A DNA stretch of 49,922 nucleotides from NCBI GenBank assembly GCA_003605055.1, contig QZKP01000008.1:1-49922 (forward strand), written 5' to 3'. Below are positions 25,440 through 32,490 of this stretch, piece by piece. Below the pieces are notes generated by a model. It saw nothing but the letters and a program-made list of their open reading frames with translations. It did not search any database and had not been told where the DNA came from. Within the stretch, counting starts at the first letter, position 1; every line of letters starts with the position of its first letter. The stretch comes from Desulfarculus sp. (lineage in GTDB: Bacteria; Desulfobacterota; Desulfarculia; Desulfarculales; Desulfarculaceae). Position numbers and translations under genes: made by a program.

Positions 25440-25907
25440 TTACTCTACGCTGACGATTTCCAGCACGCGCACCCCGCCGGGGGTTACTACGCGCACCTCG
25501 TCGCCTTCTTCCCGGCCCAGCAGGGCCTGGCCGATGGGCGAGGTCATGGAAATGCGGCCGCAACCGGCGTCGCTCTCGGCCGCGCCCACGATCTGGTAGG
25601 AGATTTCCAGATCGCCGTCTGGGTCGTAGATCGTGGCCTTGCAGCCGAAGACCACCCGGCCGTTGGCCTGGGGCAGGGGGTCCACCACCTCCACCGTGGC
25701 CAGCAGGTTCTCCAACTCCGCGATCTTGGCCATGATGATGGCGTTGCGCTCCTTGGCCGCGTGGTACTCCGCGTTCTCCGACAGGTCGCCGTGGGCCCGG
25801 GCTTCCTCAATAGCCTTAACGTTGGCCGGCAACTCCACCCTGCGCAGGCGGTTGAGGTCTTCCTGCAATTGTTGCTGACCTTGTCGGGTGATGAGTGGAC
25901 GCCCCAA
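25440..25907 (-). CDS. greA: Transcription elongation factor GreA
   Basis: This 155-residue protein rescues backtracked RNA polymerase by stimulating transcript cleavage. The coiled-coil tip carries ARAHGDLSENAEYHAAKERN (about 37-56), including the catalytic acidic pair, and the C-terminal FKBP-like domain has SPIGQALLGREEGDEV. The TTG at 25907 is chosen because GAGGAG lies 6 bases upstream and the protein then begins GRPLITRQGQQQL, aligning with GreA N-termini. The frame is open for 29 further codons upstream, which would give an atypical extension. Length fits the family (about 158). Confidence 0.93.
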   Translation of the reverse strand: MGRPLITRQGQQQLQEDLNRLRRVELPANVKAIEEARAHGDLSENAEYHAAKERNAIIMAKIAELENLLATVEVVDPLPQANGRVVFGCKATIYDPDGDLEISYQIVGAAESDAGCGRISMTSPIGQALLGREEGDEVRVVTPGGVRVLEIVSVE

Positions 25908-26033
25908 TCTTGCTCCTCGAATCAAGGTGATAGGCTTCTCTGGAATAGGTTGGGTCGGTCGCCCTTCCAGGCGGCTGCCCCGTCTTTTGTGCAACCGGCG
26001 GCGCGGGACACCTCGCCCCGGCCGCCCGAGCAG

Positions 26034-26062
26034 AGTATAACACCAACCTCGGGCCCGCTCAA
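26034..26062 (-). promoter_or_regulatory. Sigma-70 promoter for greA
   Basis: On the minus strand TTGAGC (26062-26057) and TATACT (26039-26034) are 17 bases apart. Transcription would begin near 26027, giving a leader of about 120 bases before the greA TTG. Confidence 0.65.
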
Positions 26063-26090
26063 CGACTAGACAATCGCCGGCCAGGGTTGC

Positions 26091-26119
26091 TTGTTAAGAG
26101 TACATGGCAATGATATACT
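26091..26119 (+). promoter_or_regulatory. Distal sigma-70 promoter upstream of the yceD-rpmF-plsX operon
   Basis: TTGTTA (26091-26096) and TATACT (26114-26119) are 17 bases apart, divergent from the greA promoter. The transcript would start about 115 bases before the GTG at 26241, upstream of a second promoter at 26187. Confidence 0.55.
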
Positions 26120-26186
26120 ACACCCCTGCGCGAGGCGGGCCGGGGAACCCCCTGAAAGCCCTAGCGCATTTTGCTCCGCCTGAGGC

Positions 26187-26213
26187 TTGACAGCCGGGGC
26201 GGTTTGCTATAGT
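26187..26213 (+). promoter_or_regulatory. Proximal sigma-70 promoter of the yceD-rpmF-plsX operon
   Basis: A perfect TTGACA (26187-26192) and TATAGT (26208-26213) are 15 bases apart, slightly short. The flank GGCTTGACAGCC is identical to that of the fusA promoter. The leader to GTG at 26241 is about 20 bases. Confidence 0.6.
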
Positions 26214-26240
26214 CAACTTCATGTCTTGGGGGGCGCTGCG

Positions 26241-26756
26241 GTGAAGGTGCGGCTGGTGGACATCCCGCCCGAAGGGCTGCAGGCGACCTTTACGGACACC
26301 GCGGCCCGGCCGCAGGACCTGGGGGAACAGGTGGAGTCCATCGGGACCCCGCCCCGGGCCAGCGTTTGGTTGCAGCGCCGCGGCGAGGCGGTCGCCGCCC
26401 GGGGCAGCTACGCGGCCGAGGTCACCCTGTCCTGCAGCCGCTGCCTGGCGCCCTATTGCCTGGGGCTGGCCGGCGAGGTGGAATGGGCCTTCCGGCCCCA
26501 GCCCGAAGACCAGCCCGAGGATTTGCGCCTGACTGGCGATGACCTGGAGGTGATCTTTTACCGGGACGGCGAGTTGGACTTGGCCCAGGCCCTGCGCGAT
26601 GAGGTGAACCTGGCCCTGCCCATGGCTCCCCTGTGCCGCGGCGACTGCCCGGGCCTGTGCCCGGTCTGCGGCCGGGCCCTGCAGCCGGGCCAGGCCTGCT
26701 GCCGGCAGAAGACAATGGACCCCCGCTGGGCCGAATTGGCCAAGCTCAAGACCTAA
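26241..26756 (+). CDS. yceD: YceD/DUF177 family protein (23S rRNA accumulation factor)
   Basis: This 171-residue protein belongs to the DUF177 family, which nearly always precedes rpmF and is linked to 23S rRNA accumulation. The family core VTLSCSRCLAPY is near residue 65. A Cys-rich cluster CRGDCPGLCPVCG near residue 135 could bind zinc or iron. The GTG at 26241 is taken as the start, with a G-rich stretch upstream; GTG at 26247 is an alternative. It lies 51 bases before rpmF and heads the long plus-strand operon. Confidence 0.9.
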   Translation: MKVRLVDIPPEGLQATFTDTAARPQDLGEQVESIGTPPRASVWLQRRGEAVAARGSYAAEVTLSCSRCLAPYCLGLAGEVEWAFRPQPEDQPEDLRLTGDDLEVIFYRDGELDLAQALRDEVNLALPMAPLCRGDCPGLCPVCGRALQPGQACCRQKTMDPRWAELAKLKT

Positions 26757-26807
26757 AGGCTTTTCATCCCCGCCGCAAGGCGCGGAGCACACGGAGTAAT
26801 AGAAGTC

Positions 26808-26987
26808 ATGGCCCTACCCAAACGACGTCATTCCGTCACCCGGCGCAACCGGCGCCGGGCGCATGATGCCATCACCCTGCCCAACGTGGCGGCCTGTCCG
26901 CAGTGCGGAGAGCCCAAACTGCCCCACCGGATATGCCCCTCTTGCGGGACCTATAAGGGCCGCCAGGTGGTAACCAAAGAAGAGTAA
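26808..26987 (+). CDS. rpmF: 50S ribosomal protein L32
   Basis: This 59-residue protein begins MALPKRRHSVTRRNRRRAHD, the canonical L32 N-terminus. Four cysteines as CPQC (30-33) and CPSC (43-46) form the zinc-binding site of the C+ form of L32. The stop TAA lies 9 bases before the plsX ATG. The yceD-rpmF-plsX order is conserved across bacteria and couples ribosome and membrane-lipid synthesis. Confidence 0.97.
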   Translation: MALPKRRHSVTRRNRRRAHDAITLPNVAACPQCGEPKLPHRICPSCGTYKGRQVVTKEE

Positions 26988-26996
26988 TCGCCGTCC

Positions 26997-28061
26997 ATGC
27001 GCATCGCCCTTGACGCCATGGGGGGCGACCGGGCCCCCGAAGCTGTGGTGGAAGGCGCCGTGCTGGCGCTGGCCCAGGTCCCCGCGGACGTGGAAGTGGT
27101 GCTGGTGGGTGATCTGGAGCGGATCAAACCCATCCTGGACCATCTGGGGCCGCCCAGCGACCGCCTGCACCTGCAGCACGCCTCGGAGGTGGTGGCCATG
27201 GACGAGGCGCCGGGGGTGGCGCTTAGGCGCCTTAAAGACTCCTCCATCCGCGTCTGCTACAACCTGCATAAGGCCGGCGAGGCCGACGCGGTGGTCAGCG
27301 CGGGCAACACCGGCGCGGTCATGGCCCTGGGCGTGGTGATCATGGGCCGCCTGGCCGAGGTGGACCGGCCGGCCCTGGCCTCGGCCTTCCCGGCCCTGCG
27401 CGGACCCACCCTGCTCATAGACGTGGGCGCCAATGTGGACTGCACGCCCATGATGCTGTTGCAATTCGGCTACATGGGCAGCGTGTACGCCGAGCGGGTC
27501 ATGGGCCTGGAAAGACCCCAGGTGGGGCTGCTCAACGTGGGCGAAGAGCCGGGCAAGGGCAACACCGCGGTCAAGCAGGCCAGCGAATATCTGAAAAACA
27601 GCGCCCTGAACTTCCGGGGCAACGTGGAGGGCCGCGACCTGTTCGTGGGCGAGACCCAGGTCATCGTCTGCGACGGCTTCGTGGGCAACATCTGCCTTAA
27701 ACTGGTGGAGGGCCTGGCCATCAACTTCAACGTGTTCTTCAGGGAAATCATGACCGGCACCATCAAGGGCCGCCTGGGCGGGCTCTTGTTGAAGAATAAT
27801 TTCCGAGACGTGGCCACGCGCATGGATTACGCCACCTACGGCGGGGCCCCCCTGCTGGGCATCAACGGAGTGAGCCTGATCTGCCACGGCTCCTCCTCGC
27901 CCAAGGCCATCGTGTCGGCGGTCAAGGCCGCGGCCAACACGGTGCGCGCGGAGGTGACCCGGCACCTGAGCGAGGGCCTGGAGCATTACCACGACAGCCT
28001 GGCCGCGGGGAAGGTCCGGGAGCTGAGGCCGCACACCGTCCCCGGCGGCCCGGGCCAGTAA
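26997..28061 (+). CDS. plsX: Phosphate acyltransferase PlsX
   Basis: This 354-residue enzyme makes acyl-phosphate from acyl-ACP and inorganic phosphate, feeding PlsY for phosphatidate synthesis. MRIALDAMGGDRAPEAVVEGA is the family N-terminus; VSAGNTGAVMALG (about 99-111), LLNVGEEPGKGN (about 176-187) and ICDGFVGNICLKLVEG-type segments confirm it. ATG at 26997 lies 9 bases after rpmF. In most bacteria fabH and fabD come next; here an acyl-CoA dehydrogenase does. Confidence 0.95.
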   Translation: MRIALDAMGGDRAPEAVVEGAVLALAQVPADVEVVLVGDLERIKPILDHLGPPSDRLHLQHASEVVAMDEAPGVALRRLKDSSIRVCYNLHKAGEADAVVSAGNTGAVMALGVVIMGRLAEVDRPALASAFPALRGPTLLIDVGANVDCTPMMLLQFGYMGSVYAERVMGLERPQVGLLNVGEEPGKGNTAVKQASEYLKNSALNFRGNVEGRDLFVGETQVIVCDGFVGNICLKLVEGLAINFNVFFREIMTGTIKGRLGGLLLKNNFRDVATRMDYATYGGAPLLGINGVSLICHGSSSPKAIVSAVKAAANTVRAEVTRHLSEGLEHYHDSLAAGKVRELRPHTVPGGPGQ

Positions 28062-28089
28062 CGCCATACTCAGGGGAGAGGCATTTAAG

Positions 28090-29247
28090 ATGGATTATTT
28101 CTTCAGCGAAGAACAGGTGATGATCCGCGACCTATGTCGGCAGATCGCCGAGGAGCGGATCAAGCCGGTGCGGGCCGAGCTGGACGAGAAGGAGCAGTTC
28201 CCCAGCGAGATCATGAAGGCCCTGGCCCAGGCGGACCTGTTCCAGATCATCATCCCCGCGGAGTACGGCGGCCTGGGCGGCGGCTGTCTGGAAAATTGCA
28301 TCGCCGTGGAGGAGCTTTCCCGGGCCTGCTGCGGCGTCTCCACCAGCTACGCGGCCTGCTTTCTGGGCGCCTATCCCATTCTGCTGTTCGGCTCCCAAGA
28401 GCAGAAAGACAAGTACCTGCCGCTGATCGGCAACGGGCAGCAGTACTGCGCCTTCGCCCTCACCGAGTCCGCCTCGGGCAGCGACGCGGGCAGCATTCAG
28501 ACCGAGGCCCGGCGCGACGGCGACTTCTACGTGCTCAACGGCTCCAAGCAGTGGATTACCAACGGCGGCCAGGCCGGCATCTACACCGTGGTGGCCATCA
28601 CCGACCGGTCCAAGGGCGCCCGCGGGGCCACGGCCTTCATCGTGGAGGCGGACGACCCCGGTTTCACGGTGGGCAAGAAAGAGCGCAAGCTGGGCATACG
28701 GGCCAGCGCCACGGCCGAGCTGATTTTTAGCGACTGCCGCATCCCGGCCGACCGGGTGCTGGGCAAGGAGGGCCTGGGCTTCGTGGTGGCCATGCGCACC
28801 TTCGATAAGTCCCGCCCCGGCGTGGGGGCCCAGGCCGTGGGCCTGGCCCAGGGCGCCCTGGACGAGGCCGCGGCCTTCGCCCGGGTGCGCAAGCAGTTCG
28901 GCAAGCCCATCATCACCTTCCAGGCCGTGGCCCACATGCTGGCCGACATGGCCACCGAGATAGAGGCCGCCCGGGCCCTGGTCTACGCCACCGCCCGCTT
29001 CATCGACAGCGGGGCCAAGGACATCAGCAAGGTCAGCGCCATGGCCAAGGTCTTCCCCTCCGACGTGGCCATGCGGGCCGCCACCAACGCGGTGCAGGTC
29101 TTCGGCGGCCACGGCTACATGCGCGACTACCCGGTGGAAAAGATGATGCGCGACGCGAAGATCCTGCAGATATACGAGGGCACCAACCAGATCCAGCGCA
29201 ACGTCATCGGCCAGGAGCTCAACAAGGAATACGGCCGCAGCAAGTAA
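28090..29247 (+). CDS. Acyl-CoA dehydrogenase (short-chain type)
   Basis: This 385-residue flavoprotein has the acyl-CoA dehydrogenase fold. ALTESASGSDAGSIQT (about 123-138) binds FAD and substrate. The catalytic base is E363 in IYEGTNQIQ, the position used by butyryl- and other short-chain dehydrogenases. FGGHGYMRDYPVEKMMRDAK (about 338-357) is another family signature. It oxidises acyl-CoA to enoyl-CoA, or runs in reverse when coupled to a bifurcating Etf. It lies 28 bases after plsX and 24 bases before etfB, so it belongs to the same transcript. Chain-length preference cannot be read directly. This is a Bcd-like electron partner of the Etf encoded next door. Confidence 0.92.
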   Translation: MDYFFSEEQVMIRDLCRQIAEERIKPVRAELDEKEQFPSEIMKALAQADLFQIIIPAEYGGLGGGCLENCIAVEELSRACCGVSTSYAACFLGAYPILLFGSQEQKDKYLPLIGNGQQYCAFALTESASGSDAGSIQTEARRDGDFYVLNGSKQWITNGGQAGIYTVVAITDRSKGARGATAFIVEADDPGFTVGKKERKLGIRASATAELIFSDCRIPADRVLGKEGLGFVVAMRTFDKSRPGVGAQAVGLAQGALDEAAAFARVRKQFGKPIITFQAVAHMLADMATEIEAARALVYATARFIDSGAKDISKVSAMAKVFPSDVAMRAATNAVQVFGGHGYMRDYPVEKMMRDAKILQIYEGTNQIQRNVIGQELNKEYGRSK

Positions 29248-29271
29248 GGCGCTCCGGAGGACGTTGGCCTC

Positions 29272-30069
29272 ATGAAGATCGTGGTGTGCATCAAGCAGGT
29301 CCCGGACACGGCCCACGTGCGGCTGGACCCCGAGACCCACACCCTCAAGCGCGAGGGCGTGGAGAGCATCATCAATCCCTTCGACCTTTTCGCCCTGGAG
29401 GCGGCCCTACGCATAAGGGAGCAGGCCGGCGGGGCCATCGTTGCCCTGTCCATGGGCCCGCCCCAGGCGGCCGAGGTGATCAAGGAGGCCATCGGCTACG
29501 GCGTGGACGAGGGGCTTTTGCTCAGCGACCGGGCCTTTGCCGGGGCCGACACCTGGGCCACCACCGCGGCCCTGGCCGCGGCCATCGGCCAGATGGAGGA
29601 CGTGGACCTGATCGTATGCGGCAAGCAGGCCGTGGACGGCGACACGGCTCAGGTGGGGCCGGGCATCGCCCAGCGCCTGGGCCGGCCCCAAGTGGCCTTC
29701 GTCAAGGCCTTCCGCGAGATCAGCGGCCAGCGCCTGGTGGTGGAGCGCCAGATGGACGACGGCTTTGACGTGGTGGACCTGCCCCTGCCAGGGCTGATCA
29801 CCGTGGTGCGGGAGGTGGGCGAGCCGCGGCCGCCGTCGCTCAAGGGCAAGATGCGGGCCAAGCAATACAGAGTCCCGGTCAAGGGCGCCGCCGACCTGGG
29901 GCTGGCGCCCGAGCAGGTGGGCCTGGCCGGTTCATATACCCAGGTGGTGAAGGTATTCGCGCCCCAGGCCACGGGCGAGCGCCGCGTGCTGCAGGGCTCG
30001 GCCCAGGAGACCGGGGCCCAGGCGGTGGACCTGTTGGTGGACAACCAGGTAATCCTGCTGGGGAGCTAG
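29272..30069 (+). CDS. etfB: Electron transfer flavoprotein beta subunit
   Basis: This 265-residue subunit has the EtfB fold: KIVVCIKQVPDTAHVRLD at the start, LIVCGKQAVDGDTAQVGPGI (about 118-137) and LLSDRAFAGADTWATT (about 83-98). The DGDTAQVGP segment is typical of Etf proteins of the electron-bifurcating Bcd or caffeyl-CoA reductase type and differs from the DDD-x-QTG form of mitochondrial-type EtfB. It would hold FAD and, in the bifurcating group, bind NADH. ATG at 29272 follows GGAGGACG. It is cotranscribed with the acyl-CoA dehydrogenase and etfA (2-base gap). Confidence 0.93.
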   Translation: MKIVVCIKQVPDTAHVRLDPETHTLKREGVESIINPFDLFALEAALRIREQAGGAIVALSMGPPQAAEVIKEAIGYGVDEGLLLSDRAFAGADTWATTAALAAAIGQMEDVDLIVCGKQAVDGDTAQVGPGIAQRLGRPQVAFVKAFREISGQRLVVERQMDDGFDVVDLPLPGLITVVREVGEPRPPSLKGKMRAKQYRVPVKGAADLGLAPEQVGLAGSYTQVVKVFAPQATGERRVLQGSAQETGAQAVDLLVDNQVILLGS

Positions 30070-30071
30070 CC

Positions 30072-31271
30072 GTGGCCGTGATCATCGACAAAGAGCTTTG
30101 CACCGGCTGCGGCGAATGCCTGGAGGCCTGCCCCTTCGAGGCCCTGAGCCTCCAGGACGACAAGGCCCAGGTCAACGAGGCCTGCACCCTCTGCGGGGCC
30201 TGCGAGGAGGTCTGCCCCACCGGCGCCATCACCGTGCCCCAGGTGGAGCGCGCGGCCGATGAGCGCGCGGCCGAGGCCCGGGGGGTGTGGGTCTTTGCCG
30301 AGCAGCGCCAGGGCGCCATGCCCGAGGTGGTGGCCGAGCTGTTGGGCCAGGGCCGCCGTCTGGCCGACGAGCTGGGCGTGGAGCTGAGCGCGGTGCTCCT
30401 GGGCCACGGCCTGGACGGCCGGGCGGCCGAGCTGTTCGCCCTGGGCGCGGACGTGGTCTATCAGGCCGACGACGAGCGCCTGGCCGCTTTCAACGACGAC
30501 ATCTACACCCAGGTCCTGGCAAGGGTCATCAATGAGCACCGGCCCGAGGTGCTCCTGGCCGGGGCCACCTCCCTGGGCCGTTCGCTGATCCCGAGGGTGG
30601 CCACGGCCGTGGCCACCGGCCTGACCGCCGATTGCACCGGCCTGGCCATCGACCCCGAAAAGCGCCTGCTCTTGCAGACCCGGCCGGCCTTCGGCGGCAA
30701 CATCATGGCCACCATCATCTGCCCCCAGGCCCGGCCCCAGATGGCCACCGTGCGGCCGCGGGTGATGAAGCAGGGCCCGCGCCAGGAGGGCCGCCAGGGC
30801 CGCCTGGTGCCGGTGGAGCTGAACCCCCAAGACCAAGCCCGGACCCAGGTGCTGGAGGTGGTGCGGGCTTTAGAGGAGCAGGTGAACCTCACCGGCGCCG
30901 AGGTGGTGGTCACCGGCGGCCGCGGCCTGGGCCAGCCCGAGGGCTTCGCGCTGGTCCGGAAGTTGGCCACGGCCTTGGGCGGGGTGGTGGGCGCCACCCG
31001 CGGCACGGTGGACGCCGGCTGGATCGGCCACGCCCACCAGGTGGGCCAGACCGGCCGCACCGTATCGCCCAAGCTCTACGTGGCCTTGGGGGTCAGCGGC
31101 GCGGTGCAGCACCTGGTGGGCATGCAAAGCTCGGACAACATCCTGGCCGTGAACACGGACCCCAACGCGCCGATTTTCTCTGTGGCCCACTATGGTATAG
31201 TAGGAAACTTGTATGAAGTGGTGCCGGCCATGTTGGACCGGCTGGCCGAGTTGCGCGGCCAGGGGGCCTGA
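30072..31271 (+). CDS. etfA: Electron transfer flavoprotein alpha subunit with N-terminal 2[4Fe-4S] ferredoxin domain
   Basis: This 399-residue protein starts with a ferredoxin module of two CX2CX2CX3C motifs (C10, C13, C16, C20; C38, C41, C44, C48), followed by the EtfA N-terminal domain from about residue 73. The C-terminal FAD domain has VVTGGRGLG (about 279), RGTVDAGWIGHAHQVGQTG (about 309-327) and the usual IFSVAHYGIVG. An Etf alpha with an added ferredoxin domain is known from caffeyl-CoA reductase and related bifurcating complexes, where the clusters pass electrons to ferredoxin. The GTG at 30072 is the start, since CTTTGCACC begins the first Cys motif soon after. It ends 54 bases before fabG. 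Confidence 0.93.
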   Translation: MAVIIDKELCTGCGECLEACPFEALSLQDDKAQVNEACTLCGACEEVCPTGAITVPQVERAADERAAEARGVWVFAEQRQGAMPEVVAELLGQGRRLADELGVELSAVLLGHGLDGRAAELFALGADVVYQADDERLAAFNDDIYTQVLARVINEHRPEVLLAGATSLGRSLIPRVATAVATGLTADCTGLAIDPEKRLLLQTRPAFGGNIMATIICPQARPQMATVRPRVMKQGPRQEGRQGRLVPVELNPQDQARTQVLEVVRALEEQVNLTGAEVVVTGGRGLGQPEGFALVRKLATALGGVVGATRGTVDAGWIGHAHQVGQTGRTVSPKLYVALGVSGAVQHLVGMQSSDNILAVNTDPNAPIFSVAHYGIVGNLYEVVPAMLDRLAELRGQGA

Positions 31272-31325
31272 AGCCGGCGTCTAAAGTTATTGACAGGCCT
31301 TTGCTGCCTATGAAAGGTGTGGGTG

Positions 31326-32072
31326 GTGGACGGACAAGGCAAGGTGCATCTGGTAACCGGCGGCTCCCGCGGCATCGGGCGGGCCATCTGCCTGACCCTG
31401 TCCGGCCCGGGGGATGTGGTGTACTTCAACCACTACGATCCGGACGAGGCCGCGGCCCAGGAGACCGTGGCCCTGCTGGACCAGGCCGGAGTCAGGGCCT
31501 TTGCCCAGAAGTTCGACGTGGGCGACCCGGAGCAGTCGCGGGCCTGGGTGGAGCAGGCCGCGCAGGCCCAGGGCCGCCTGGACAACCTGATCAACAACGC
31601 CGGCATCACCATGGACGCCCTGCTGGTGCGCATGACCCCGGAGCAATTCGAACGGGTGCTGCGGGTGAACCTGGTGGGCGCCTTCTACTGCCTGCAGGCC
31701 GCGGCCAAGGTGATGATGAAGCAGCGCAGCGGCAGCATCGTCAACGTGGCCAGCGTGGCCGGCCAGATCGGCAACCCCGGCCAGGCCAACTACGCCGCCA
31801 GCAAGGCCGGGCTCATGGCCCTGACCAAGACTGCGGCCAAGGAGCTGGCCGGCCGCGGGGTGCGAGTGAACGCGGTGGCCCCGGGCTTCATCGAGACCGA
31901 GATGACCGCCGCCGTGCCCGAGAAGATCGCCGATCTGATGAAGGCCATGATACCCTTGGGCCGCGCAGGCCAGCCGGCGGACGTGGCCGACGTGGTGGCC
32001 TTCCTGTGCTCCGACGCTGCCCGCTACCTCACCGGCCAGGTGCTGCACGTGGGCGGCGGCCTGTACATGTAG
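31326..32072 (+). CDS. fabG: 3-oxoacyl-ACP reductase
   Basis: This 248-residue short-chain dehydrogenase reduces 3-oxoacyl-ACP with NADPH in fatty-acid elongation. The nucleotide motif VTGGSRGIGRAI (about 11-22), NNAGIT, and the catalytic set S-YAASK (near 140-160) are all present, and the C-terminus VLHVGGGLYM is typical. Start codons GTG at 31317, 31323 and 31326 are all in frame; 31326 gives the usual spacing to the Rossmann motif and to GAAAGG. Position before acpP and fabF supports FabG over other SDRs. A TTGACA-like box upstream at 31290 lacks a well-spaced -10. Confidence 0.9.
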   Translation: MDGQGKVHLVTGGSRGIGRAICLTLSGPGDVVYFNHYDPDEAAAQETVALLDQAGVRAFAQKFDVGDPEQSRAWVEQAAQAQGRLDNLINNAGITMDALLVRMTPEQFERVLRVNLVGAFYCLQAAAKVMMKQRSGSIVNVASVAGQIGNPGQANYAASKAGLMALTKTAAKELAGRGVRVNAVAPGFIETEMTAAVPEKIADLMKAMIPLGRAGQPADVADVVAFLCSDAARYLTGQVLHVGGGLYM

Positions 32073-32110
32073 TGAGAGAAGAAACCGCCGCTGGTAGGTG
32101 GCGGCGACAT

Positions 32111-32161
32111 ATGACAAGAGGGGACCGCGTGGTCCTGCTGAACCCTGGGAGAGTGTGGTAA
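32111..32161 (+). CDS. Sixteen-codon mini-ORF abutting acpP
   Basis: ATG at 32111 opens 16 codons, ending in TAA at 32159-32161, directly before the acpP ATG at 32162. The codons read MTRGDRVVLLNPGRVW. A GC-rich hairpin lies just upstream, around 32090-32106. It could be a leader peptide coupling translation into acpP, or a chance frame. Confidence 0.2.
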   Translation: MTRGDRVVLLNPGRVW

Positions 32162-32398
32162 ATGGACATCAAAGAAAAAGTCAAAGAGATCATCTGCGAA
32201 CAGTTGTCGGTGGCTCCCGAGGACGTGGTGCCCGAGGCCTCTTTCGTGGACGACCTCGGTGCGGATTCCCTGGACCTGGTGGAGATGATCATGGCCATGG
32301 AGGAGGCCTTCAACATCTCCATCGCCGACGAGGACGCCGAGAAGATCAAGACGGTTCAGGACGCCTGGAACTACATCGAGAAGATGCAGAAGGGCTAG
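32162..32398 (+). CDS. acpP: Acyl carrier protein
   Basis: This 78-residue acidic protein has the DSL motif GADSLDLVE with the phosphopantetheine-attaching serine at S36. It carries the growing acyl chain in fatty-acid synthesis. Its N-terminal [14 protein letters not shown] and second helix are as in AcpP. The fabG-acpP-fabF order is the classic arrangement. Confidence 0.96.
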   Translation: MDIKEKVKEIICEQLSVAPEDVVPEASFVDDLGADSLDLVEMIMAMEEAFNISIADEDAEKIKTVQDAWNYIEKMQKG

Positions 32399-32427
32399 GC
32401 CCCCCGGCCCTCGATTCCTGCTCCCTT

Positions 32428-32456
32428 GCCGCCGTCCCCGCGCGTGGGGCGGCGGC
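32428..32456 (+). terminator. GC-rich hairpin between acpP and fabF
   Basis: GCCGCCG (32428-32434) and CCCC (32436-32439) pair with GGGG (32446-32449) and CGGCGGC (32450-32456), a stem of eleven pairs broken by one bulged T at 32435. No T-run follows, so it may stabilise the abundant acpP message or partly attenuate fabF. Confidence 0.4.
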
Positions 32457-32490
32457 GTCAGGACTGGTCTCTTAGGCGCGAGGAGTTGTT

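Noticed and set aside
28132..29340. Minus-strand frame of about 400 codons antisense to the acyl-CoA dehydrogenase
   Set aside because: Shadow of a gene with clear catalytic motifs on the plus strand.
31290..31314. TTGACA upstream of fabG
   Set aside because: The only TATGAA is 13 bases away, too close for a typical sigma-70 promoter.
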